This document shows positions 32,345 through 44,300 of a stretch of DNA of 64,000 bases, piece after piece. Made by a program: the position numbers and the translations under genes. Below the pieces are notes generated by a model. That model ran no database searches and had not been told where the DNA came from. It saw only the letters and a program-made list of their open reading frames with translations. Every line of letters starts with the position of its first letter. The first letter of the stretch is position 1. This DNA is from Cristatella mucedo. Its lineage: Eukaryota > Bryozoa > Phylactolaemata > Cristatellidae. The stretch covers positions 4,692,001 to 4,756,000 of the forward strand of contig WPIO01000014.1 in NCBI GenBank assembly GCA_009760855.2, in the 5' to 3' direction.

Positions 32345-35300
32345 GACACACGCACTCTCGCTGAGACGCAAGGTGTCGGGTCGCACCAAATCCTTCGACC
32401 AGCTGCTGAAGGAGCACCGCGAGGCGAAAGAAGCTGTGCTCCAATCAAAGCTGAAGGGCCTCTCACCGCCTCCGCTGCCGCATCAGTCGGGTCGAGTGCA
32501 CCGGACGTCACTGTCGAGGTATCTGCAGCTGAAGGATGACTTTGAGTGGCTCTGCGTTCGCTGATCAATCTGAGAGTTGGGCACTCGTCAAGTGTCTTGG
32601 GAGAGGAGAGAGGGGGGAGTTGACCTGTCCTCGTTTTGATATTGTTTGCTTGATTCGGCATCTCTCAAACGGTAAGAGATGCTTACGGATGTTGCAAAAC
32701 TCGGCAGCTTAGCTTGTCTGTTGTGAATGGTGCAACTGTCACGATGAGTGACACTGTGACAAAATTTGTGTCCTTACGTAGTAAGTGTTATTTCTTAATT
32801 GCTTTTGTATCAGGAGTGTAGAAATTTGCCATCATTAGCTACAAGCTTGTGTTTTGTAACCAAGACAGGGATGAACTTGAAATTAACCCATTTCCGATGT
32901 GAAAACTAAAAAAATTGCATCTTGTGGTTCACTCAAAATTAGCACATATTTACTCTGAAGTCACACGCAAATCACGACTCAAAAGGGTGCAGAAATGGGG
33001 GAGCTCCTGTGTTAATCCTTGAATTTATCAAGACGAGCATCAAGGATATTGACTTTATGCATTCTCTGTCCCATTTTGGAAGTTTTTTTTATGAGTCAGA
33101 ACCAGCTGCTCATAGTTTTCAGCCCTGTGATTGAGCAGAAAGCCATGAACCGCTGCAATAAAATCCAGGCCGATTTGTTACTCTCAAAAACTGAAGTCTT
33201 ACTAGTCAGATCCAAAACAAATTTATATGACAAATCATTTGTTGACTTGCAACCTGTGGCTTCCCATAAGAAATTCTTCGAGATTTCTGTATGCAGAGTG
33301 GTTGCCTTATTAAGTCAAGTTAAAAGAGCTCGGCACCTGAGGACTCTACATCCTCCCCTCTCTGGTCTTTCTTTACTGGCTGACAAACTCAGTCTAGCCA
33401 TGGCTCATGTAATTCGTGTCTTTAATGCTTCTCTGAATAATTTGGCTGTTACTTCTCTTAATAATGGTGCTGTTCCAAAGTCTTTTAACTTGGTCGTCGT
33501 TCTACCAATTCTTTAAAAGCTTGAATCAGATTCAGAGGTGCTATTAAACTATCACCCATTCACCCTTCTTCCTTTTTTGTCCAAGATTCTCGAAAAGATT
33601 GTTGCTCAGCAGCAGCAATTGAGAAGAACGAATTGGCAGAACAAATTCTGTCGGGATTAAAGTGACATTACTTCACTGAAACTACTCTTATCCGTGTGAC
33701 CAACGACATTCAAAGCAGCAGCGATGGTTTTACTTTTACTACCCTGGCCCTTCTATTGATCATGATATCCTACTTCATGATTGAGAAAAATGATCGGTCA
33801 AGACAGTGCACTGTCATGGTTCAAATTGTACTTGTCCGATTGTATTCAATTCGTGTTGTGTGGTGAACCATTTGATCGTGCTTCCTTTGCAGCAAATATA
33901 AAGCACCTAGAAAGAGATTGAGTTCTCTGAGGGTGCTTTATCAAATGTATTATTATTATTATTATTATTACGTCTCATCCGGCAGACTAGTCACCTATGG
34001 AGTTCAATAAGGATTTGTTCTTGGTCTGTTGTTGTTCTTCATGTATATCAAGTCCCTGGGAAAAGGGATTTGGGCCCATGGGATTGGCAATCGATTCTAT
34101 GCTGACGGTACCCAGCTGTACTTGTCATTTAAGCCCTTGGAACCGATTGCAGCAACTGATAAATTGACTGCTTGAATTTCAGAACTTCGATCCTGGATGT
34201 TGCCCAATTTCCCTAAACTAAACGATGATAAAACTGAAATCCTACTACTCATATCACCCCAGGCATGAGGCTGGACTACGAGACTTTGCTCTTTGAATTT
34301 CTGATGCTGTAGTGTGACTTCCATTATGTGCTCGAATGTTAGCTGTCCACAGCTAGTCATCACATTTAATCCCTATCCATGATTCAGGACTGTCGACCAC
34401 TGGCTTGCCAAAGATTCAACTCCCTGGTTCTGTCTAGGCTGGATCACTGCAATTTTGTTTGTCTGATTAGTCAACATATTCCAAAGGTCAGCCAGGTGTC
34501 TCTATTGCTGAAGGGGCTGCAATTGCTTCCGGTCGATCAACGGATACAGAGCAACATTCTGATCCACCAAGCCCCGCCATGTTTTGGCTCCTATACACCT
34601 AGCTGAACTGCTGCACCATTTTTATCTCCCCTTCGTGCCCTCAGGTCCTCTATGAACAAAACTTAGCTGTTCCATTTCTATTCTTAAAGACTATTTGCGT
34701 CAGAAGCTTTTGCTCTGCAGGTCCTAGACTGTGGAACTAACTTCCACATTTCTTACACAACGACGTCTATTCTCCTGCTGCCTACTGTGGCACACCGTTC
34801 CATTCGTCCTGAGGTGTTACTGCCATTCTACTACTGCATGTGTACCGAAAGCTGCTTGGGCTCTGTGCGCTACACAAAACGTTCCCACGTAACATGCACT
34901 TAGTCCTTGTGAATTTGTAGAGTTACAGACGAAGATAGATTGTATTCTCCATCCTATTCAACTTCTTGGTGAATTTGTCATATTCTATGATCTTTTTTAC
35001 CTGTGGTCCGACGAAAGTACCATCTTTAACGTTTGCCTTGGACAGCTGTGGAAAGACACGTTGGACGTAGTTGAAAGCTGCTGGGTCATTGTATAGAGCT
35101 GTGACAAATTGCTTGATGAGGCTTGATGTGCAGTGGTGGCATCAGCAAACTTCCGAACGTCTACCAGCAGCCCCCACTAGATGTTGTTCTTTCCTACATA
35201 GAACTCGGTTGCTGTGGCCAATCCTTTTTGTAGTATGCTTTAGCGTCCCGGCTCTCATAGGCAACAAAAGCTTCGAATAACCGCCTAGGGTGCCCATCAG

Positions 35301-38300
35301 CAGCGCCACTATTTTGAAGTCTCCTCAAATGACCTCCCAACCGTAGTTGCCATACTTCTTGGCATTCAGCAACACCTTGATACTGGTTTAATCCTCTTGG
35401 AGGTGCATAGAGTGAGCTATAGGAAGCCGGGTACTTGTTTTCGTTATGAAGCATTACGGCTTTGATATGCGCAGTTCACTTGAGTTACACGTGATTCTTA
35501 TATCCTCGAATAGACTGGCCACATTGTTGTTGCAGAAGCACAGCCTATCTTGCAGATTGATGAAGTTGGAAAAAGTCGGTGACACTTTCTTTGATCACTT
35601 ACTTTCATACTTTCATACATCAAAATGTCAAGAAGCTCGGCACTTGGAATTTTTAAAACCGATGTCGCCGAGCAGATCGTTGAATTCTTTTGGTTAAGGA
35701 AGTATGGCTGTAGTATCTCTTCAGTTGCATCTATGAAATGGGAATTTGGATATGCATTATCTCCCTCGCCATCTGACCGCTGCTCTCTCCTAAAGATGGC
35801 TGATTCCTCTCCAGAGGGTGAAATGGGGTTGCGCACGGCAGTGTGGCACAGGGTGTTGGATGATGGAATTTGCGGATTCGTGATGGAAGGCAAGCTCTTG
35901 CCAGTTCGACGTTTGGCAGGGTCCACCATGTAGAAGTAGCAATCACTTGAGTGGTCAGTCAGTTCCTGCCGAATTCTTGGGATAAAAAACTTAATGGGTC
36001 TTTCCTTCCCTGTTCGAGCCTGTAGACTTACCAGAATTATAGAAAAAAAGTTATATCGCACATAACCTTAGGTTATGCAAGAAATTCCATCAAACGATCA
36101 GAATTGTTCTTCTTACCTTCAAGAGTTTGCTTGTAGGGTTGGCATGTGATATGAGGTGGCCATACCTTGTCACAGTTCCCCGCCAGGCATGCTGACATAT
36201 GCTGTGTGGGCCTCGCACATCTTAAGTCATTTTCACGGAGTATTTTTTTGCTCATCGTCTTGATGTGTTGTCCACACACGCTGGAAAATGCATATGCTGG
36301 GTGAAAGCAACCTCTTGATGCCATCTCAATTAAATGTGGCCATTCACTAGCGTCTCAGCCGGCAATAACATAAACTGAAATGCACAACAACAGTTTGCCG
36401 TTTTGCCTGACAAGCGTTATGCTGTTTCCTGCTGTGCGTGGTAGCCAAGTGCTAAGTCGAGCCTGCGCACCAAACCCCGCAGACGATACTACGGTTTCCT
36501 CAAGTGGCCCGCGGTCTCTATTGCTTGTTCGGTGCTCAAGCTCAATTCGCTTGCTACGATCATCCAGCCACGATCGACGGCCGAGACCCGCGAGACCGGA
36601 GCCGGCGGCGCATTTCGCGCTGTCGTCCAGCGAGCAGGCGGCCGAGCACGGCGGTCTCGCATCGTTTTTTTACGCTTCAGCCATTCCCCTCGCTTGGCCA
36701 TCGGCAGCTGCGACCAAGTGCTACCCGAGGCGGCCGCGGCCAGGCTGTCTATCGTCGGCGCCGACTCGGGTAGCAGCAGCGGCTACGCAGGGTTGCCGCT
36801 GTTCCGTCAGGCGAGCCTTCCCGACGGCTGCCTGACTCATCACCCGCGGCCACTTGCCGTAAGTGCGCGCTCTGTGCTCCGCAGTGCCCTGCTCGTCGGA
36901 GCTTAGGTGCGCACTGCAAGTTCAGCTCTGCGACTGGCCGCTAGCGTTGCTGGCAAGCAGTGAGCGATGAACGCACCGAGTGTCCAACGAGGGTCCTCGT
37001 GGCTAGCCGGTACGCTGTGCGACGCTGCTGCTGCGGTGCCTACGTGAGTGCCCGAACTTTCATTGCTGTTGCTGACGACATTGTTAACCGAAATCCGTTG
37101 CTGTAGCCCACATGGCTGTGGCCGATTGTGCCGCATGACAGTATAGGGATTGGGTTAACAGAGTTTAACTAGAGGTTAACACCAGTGCAGCAGTGCTCGG
37201 CTCCACAGCTAGTTGCTCTCTCGATATAGTGGCTGTTTATGCGTGTTCTGTCCGCTTCTGTGTACGTGCACTTCTAGTTCTTACAACTTATTGTTTCAGG
37301 TGAACTCCTTCGGTGTGCGCATCAACGGCTGTACTTTTATGCTCAACAGAAAGGCAGACTTGCTGCGAACAGCGGTCCAAGCGACTCTTGATCAACGGCA
37401 GCTACATCTGTTGCACCCCGCTAGGTACAGGAAAGGCAGCCTGCCGCGGCCTCTGCTGCTGCTGCTCCTGCTGCTGTGGCATCTGTTGGTGCATTGTTTT
37501 AGCATGTTTGCTAATCTACTTGCTGTTATGTATCGGCATGTGAGTGCGTTGGACGTGCTTCTTTGTTAAAAGAAGCTCATTTGCATCTTTATTAAATGGT
37601 TTCCTGCTGAGTGATATCGTTGAACTGGTGGGAAGGGGGAGTGGGAAGTGGGTGTGATAGTTTGTTAACTTTGATGCGATTTCTGTAAGAGCGATATTCA
37701 CGTGGATATTGGAATGGACAGGGTTCCCAGTGGAAAGGGCATACATCTGGCCGGTTATATTTTGTATTGTTCTTTTTAAGTCTCAGGCTGCCTTCCTTGC
37801 TGGGACCAGGCGTGTCACTTCGCACCGACTCGCACCAACTTCCGATCGAAGTCGAGGTCCTTTCACTAACTTTTAGCTCTCTTCATTCTCATGTTTTGGC
37901 TGCCGTCATAAAATGCTTGCTCTTTAGGGTTCACATCGTACCACCCTCTCCTTCCGGCTCTGGTAGTCTGCGCCTGTGCCTCTGACCAACCTCAAATCCT
38001 TCGGAGATCGTGCCTTCAGCTCTTATGCTGCCAGACTAAGAACTCACTACCGACTGCTTCACGACACGCCCTGACTTGACGTCATTGAAAAGGAAACTTA
38101 AAACCCGCCTGTTCTTTCTTCACAGCATTTCCATTGCTTGTAAGAACTTCCCTTGTGCTTACCCTCGATGAAATCGTGCATGCAATCACTGATCAGAACG
38201 TGCTTCCTTTCCAAAATATATGCAGAGCCTAGAGGATGCTATATAAATTTGTTATTGTTAGTATTGTTGCTTTGCTGTCGAGTGCATGCTGCCACGCTCT

Positions 38301-41300
38301 TGCTGTGCATGACTCATGCTTCCGTCTGGCAGTGTTTCCATCCGCCCTTGGTTCTTTGCCGTGCAGAAAGCTCAGTCATACCAAGGGGAGCGGCAACACG
38401 GTCAAAGACATTAGCGGTGGCGGCGGGCCTGCAGCTCCTGCAACGTTTATCAATGCTGCTCTTGCTGACGGGCCAATGAGCTGTGCTGCGTTGTCGAAGA
38501 CTCCGACGAACCCACCTGGCGCAGTTCAGGCGACTCTCGTGCCTATAGGCCCCACCGTCGTCGGCGGCAAGTCAGCCATGGCGTCGCCGGCGCTGCGGAG
38601 CACTCCCGGCGGCGGGCTCCCACAGCTTTCGCTCGCCTGCAGCTCCTCTGCCGCTGCTACCGCTGCAGCAGCGGCAGCAGCGGCCGCCTGTACCGGAATG
38701 CTCGACGGTCCTGCTGCCAAGAGGCACAGAAGTGGCGACTCGCCTGCACTTGCCACTACTATGACGACGATGACGAACGTGCTGCAGAGCTTGCAGGGCG
38801 GCGGCAGCGGCGGCTCGCAGCTGCACGCCGCCGGTCTGGCAGCAGGACAGCAACTTATGGCAGGCGCTGGCGGCGCAGTTGCCAGCGGCCTGGTGCCCGC
38901 GTCGCGGCCCCTGCTGGCGACGCTGGCTGCCAGGCAGCAGCAGCAACAGCTGCTGCTGCAGGACTCGGGTGGCGGCGGTGGCAGCAGCGGATCTTTAGCG
39001 TCGGCCACTCCGGCCATGACCGCTACGCTGCTCGCCCTCGGTGGCGCCGGCGCCACCAGCGGGGGTCTGGTTAGGTTCGGCTCGCAGACGGCTCCTTCGA
39101 TCATGGGCAGCCTCGGCAGTATTGCCGCTGCCACTGCCGGGAAAGGGCTGGTCGGCAGCGCGCCGGCCGCAGCCCTGCTCTTGACCGACATTCCCATGTC
39201 AGCCGTGGACAAGGGTGGCGGCGCATCTTCTGTCGGCGCGTCTCCGACGACGTTCCTGCTCACCAACTGCAGCTCGGCCGAGAATGCGCGACTAAAAGGA
39301 ACTCTGGTGAGTTCTCGCCTCCTCTCGCCGAGGGGGGTGTGGGTAACCGGAGGGGGAGGAGTGGCTCTTTTGTGCTTTTGCAATAGAGAGGCAGCACTTC
39401 TTCGGTGAAGTGTGAGTGTTGGTTCTCTTTTTAATTTCTCAGGATAGCAGCAAAAGCAAATCTCTGGTGAGCATTTATGGGAGACTCTTGTTACTGCCCA
39501 TGTGAAGTTTTTAGAAAAGGACTCGTGGCTACTGTGACTCACGTGGCAAATGCTTAGCTCAGGGGTAATGTGCTCGCTCTTCACGACCCATGTCGCGGGT
39601 TCGAGCCCTGCAGTGAGCGTTCCTTTATTGTCCACTGCAATCGGTAATGATAGCCGTTAAGGCTCTTGTGCCACTATACAAATGAGGCTGTTGAATTTAA
39701 CTAATCTCTTAGATTTTTAGCCTTTTTATTAATTTAATTATTATTATTACTATTATTGTAATATTAATCGAGAGTGCTAGCTGCTGACTGGCCGGTGTTT
39801 GCTGCTGCTGCCATTCTTGCTTGCAGCGTTTCTTCTTGATGTTCAGCCAGCCTACGGGCAGCCCTGCTGGGGGATGCTATTGGTGGTGGTGGTGGTGGTG
39901 GTGGGGGGGGGGAGAGTAGCGAAGTACAGAAGGCATGCACACTGCTGTGCCGTGTGACCAAAGTTGTGGCTGCCGGAGCCGCACAGCACTTGTGGGCATC
40001 GCATATTTTTGGCCGTCCCAGCAGTGTTAAATGAATGTATGTGAGTCGATCGAGGACCCTTTAAAGAGTCGCAGGTGGCAGCTTTAGAAACGACACCAAC
40101 TCTGCTCATCGGCTCCTGCTTACCTCATTGCATCCAACGATGTATTCAGCTGTGTCATAAGCATAGGGTATGGTCGACTTCTCCTCTTGTAAGCCCACCT
40201 GTTCAATGTTCATTCACAATGTAGGCGCACTTTTTCGTGTAGACCAGATTTCGGATGGCTAGGATGATTCGTTTAGAAGCCTGCCTCACTACTGATACGA
40301 GCTCACAGGCACAGCTTTCACAAGTGTATCAACTGTGCACATGGCTGTTTTGTTCAGCCGATGTCATGTATTTCACACATAGGTGCTAACCATCCATGAC
40401 CCCTGGGTCTTGCCAAAGCAGGCTCGTACTACATGCCCCACGGTCCTGGTTCGAGTCCTGCAGCAGGCAATTCCTCATTGCACCATTGCAGGCATTATTG
40501 GTAGCTGCCGTGGCTCATCTGCCGATAGATAATGATACCGTTGAGTCAGCCAACCTTTATTTATTTTATTTGTGTGATGTTTTTATTTTTATGCATTTCA
40601 TTTATGCAATTCAAGGAAGTTACTGCACCTGCATGTCTGCTGTCGAAATGGCGCGGGATTTTCCTGCTAAAGTGCACCGTTGACATGTCCCGAAGGTTGG
40701 GACTTGGGAATCTACCGTACCAATCTGTAAGGATAATATTTGAGCAGCAGGGTCTACAGGTGATTTGAAAGGAAGTCGTTGGATTGGTAGTCGAAATATG
40801 CCTAGGTTTACACTCTTATCTGACCACTTCGTTCTTTTTGCAGCGATCTCTCGCCTCGGAAGGCATGCATGCAAGGATTTTGTCCACTTCTTAGCTCGAA
40901 CGTTCTCACACTCCTCGAGAGCTCTTCGTAGTGAAAGATACCATAGCAAAGAAGCCTGGGCTCGCCATATGGATTGCTGTCGGTTACCTCTGTGCAGTTA
41001 GCATTCTACGCTGCAGACGACATCAAGTTAAAAGCAGAACTAGTTAGCGGTATGAAGTGCACTTTAAAAGGCCTTACAGTGGAATGAGGGAAATTATGTG
41101 TGGGTACTCATTGCACATCTGTTATCTTCTTTCCAATTCGGCGGCCTGTGGCAATACACGCTTTTGGCTTTCTCAGCGAATGGCCCTTGTGGACATTTGC
41201 TACTTAAGCAGTCTCGTGAAAGAGCGGTTGTGATCGTTGGTAGCAGCCCAATGATAAAGGCAAATCTTACAATGCGACTGTCTTTGCATGGTAAGGCAGG

Positions 41301-44300
41301 TCATCGGCGGGCAGCCAGTGATGTTTTTCTGGTACACTTGTTATTGGAACTTGCCGCTTCATTGAACTCTTTGCAGTAGTACCACTCGAGTGATGCACAT
41401 GGCTGCACATGCCCTGAATCGCTGATCGTGGCTGTGCATGTTTCCATGTGTTTTGGAAGTTCATGGCACGGGCTTACCGATGCAGGCTTACCGAGGGGGG
41501 TGGTACAGTGGGCCCGCGACCTCCTAGGACCGATCCTAAGCAGCTTGCTTGACACTTGCTGACCTAGACACTACTTGCTGCTCCTCCTCCCCCATGCTCA
41601 GTCATGGCCCCTATGATTGGCCGCCTTTGATAAGGTCGAGGTGTAGCCTCATAAAGGCTTAAACCTCCCATGCGCCTCTAGTTAAAAAACAATATATAAT
41701 TTATTTGCATAGCACCCTAAGAGAACTTGATCGCTATTCATGCGATTTACACGTGCCACGGGGCTCGAGCCCACGACCTCGGCCATCAAATGCATTCACC
41801 CTAACCTTTGTCGGGGCGAGCACATCAACCACTGGGCCAAACCGGCTCAGTTGGATTGCTGAAAACAGGTTTTGCCTCGCTTGGCATCTCCGTGTGAAAT
41901 CGAGGATCCCTTAAGTACTGGCTGGCTGCGTCTAGTTGTCTATAGTCATTCGCTGTGTGGACTGTGGTCCTGTGTGTGCACCCTTAATGGCACAAAGCTC
42001 TCTGTTACCTCAATGAGGCAACGTTCGTTCTGCAGAGATGAAGTTTAAATGCTTTTAGTCAGGGCTGTGACATCTTTTGAGATTCATAATATCGGTCAAG
42101 CTTATTAATGGTTTCGACTTTGCTAATTGAGAATCGATCCATATTCTAATTCGACGTCAAGTATCCTCTGCATGTTCAATGTCTTCTTTTTCTGTAATAT
42201 ATACTGCCATGGCTGCTAGCCTATATGGTACAGCATGCATTATATTGTGTCCTCGGTCAAACCGAGCTAGTTGTTGCCCTCCAATTGACGATGTTGACTT
42301 ATTGCCTGAATGATCCGAGAGAGATGCTTACGCAAGGTTAGAGCAACTGCATCTCCATTTGGGAATGATCTGCTTTTGTCTAGGTTAATGGCAGCATTCA
42401 GATGACGACCAATACCTCGTCGATTGGTGCCTTAACAAACAGGGCTGCTACTTCAGGAGCCGCTGCTGTGACGTCAACTCTACTAGCTTCCTCGCCATCT
42501 GCTCCTGATGGTTCGGCAGCACTTGGCATGCCACTAACCTCGACGTGTATGCCAAGTGTTCTCTTTCGAAAGGTTAGCAAGGCTAATAATTTATAATAAT
42601 ACATTTGTAATTGAATGCAGAAGTGCACTGTAGACTGCATAGTTAGAATATATTGGCTTACCAAGCTATTCAAGCTTTCTTAGTTGTCTGTACAGTACGC
42701 TGCATTATGATCGGCCACGTCTTATACGGTAGCTGATAATAGCATGATTGCTGTGTAGCTAGCCAGGCCCTGTTGCTCTTAAAACTTTGGTCTTTTGTTA
42801 ACTTATAGCCCGAGACCATAAATGCACTCACAGTGAGTTCTGCCGTCGGAGGCTCCACAGCTCTTATGTCAGGTTCATCTGTCACCGGAGTTCAGCTTGC
42901 AGCCGTCGCAGGGCAGCGTCATTTGGCAATCAGCTCGTCCACAGCTGGTCAGCCAGCCGCTACCATTGGAGCTCTACTGGGCAGTGGGTCTACGTTGATC
43001 TCAGGTCTGTACTCGTGGGCTTGCATTATGGTCAAGCACACCTGCGCCAATTTTACGTTGCACCGTTGCTCCCAAATTATAGCGTTTACTGAAGTTTTAA
43101 TACATTTGCTAGCTCCAAGATGAGTCAGAGCACACTCGATATGCAACTGGCTATCCTCTTTAGAAGATTGGTGGTGTTTGTGAAGTCGCAATGCTCTTTC
43201 ATCATGCCTCTTGCAGTTCTCATTCTTCTTGCCTCTTTGTCTTTTGGCATTGGAAAGTTTTTTCCTGCCAACGTGACTACCGTCAATGTGATGTAAACCT
43301 CACAGGAATGTTTCACCCCCCACTGATGTACACGATCTTATGTTTTACTATTTCATTCCGATGATTTTGTTAGCACTTTGTTAAAGGTCTGAAGATACCT
43401 CCTCTGCTCCATGTATATGTGTATGCATTCACGGCTTTATAAATTTACGTGCCTAGTATGGGCAAATCCTCACGAATTGCATGTCCCTTTGCAGCAAATG
43501 TAAAGCGCCTAGAAAGAGATTAAGTTCTCTGAGGGCGCTTTATCAAGTGCATTATTATTATTATTAATATTATAAATTCTCACAACACTTGATGGATGCC
43601 TTTAGACGTAGCCACCTCCTTTGGGGGTAGCCACCTTTAAAGCTAAAACCCAAGTACCCAAGAGGTGAACCGGCCTCCACAAATGACTGGGAAATGAGGC
43701 CAAAGAAGTTGTTTAAAAGCCGTAATCTTGCACGACAAAGAATTTAAGAGGCACTGGTATGCAATTACAATATGTAGGAACTCATGTTTATAGTGCTCTT
43801 GGCATTTAGTCCTCTGTGTTGGCTCTGTTTTGGGGCTTGTCCCCTGTGCAACATGCCGAAGGCTGTAACTTTACTTTTCATCCCGGACATAGCAACGTTT
43901 CAGACACCATACAGGTCCAAATGTCGTCTTCACACTAGCAGTTTTTCAGGATATACTCTGCAAACCGAACGCTGTCCCCATTTCTTGCCTCTGTCCTGTA
44001 TCCGAGATAAGTTTCCGAATTTTAGGACTGAACATGATGCACATAGCCAGAGGAGCAAACTGCTAAAGCATGCATACCAAATGTATGCTAATGCATGTTT
44101 ATAAATGCTGTTCCAATACCTTCTAATTCTGTCGTTTGTAACAGTTTTTTTGGCTTCTTGATCTCCCACTGAATCGCTACGTTATGCCCTGGGCTGCGAA
44201 TTGAGCTATATTTCTGCTTTCCAAGCTGTGCTGACCGGACCAATTTACTTAGCTTCGATGCTTCTTCTTATGCAGGAGCAGGCTCGTCCTGTGCATGAGC

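Larger units (their letters stand above)
39307..42401. other. Ataxin-7 intron 8
   Basis: 3.1 kb with two SINE-B, one SINE-A and the GGT array. The remainder shows no recognised feature. Confidence 0.6.

Noticed and set aside
38526-39635. 369-codon minus frame opposite ataxin-7 exon 8
   Set aside because: It is antisense to a phase-supported exon; its composition follows the GC-rich repeats and it runs into a SINE-B.
42390-42520. Alternative open frame HSDDDQYLVDWCLN... for ataxin-7 exon 9
   Set aside because: It would use acceptor GGCAG at 42389 but ends in a stop and has a composition unlike the rest of the gene; the S/T/A-rich frame fits better.
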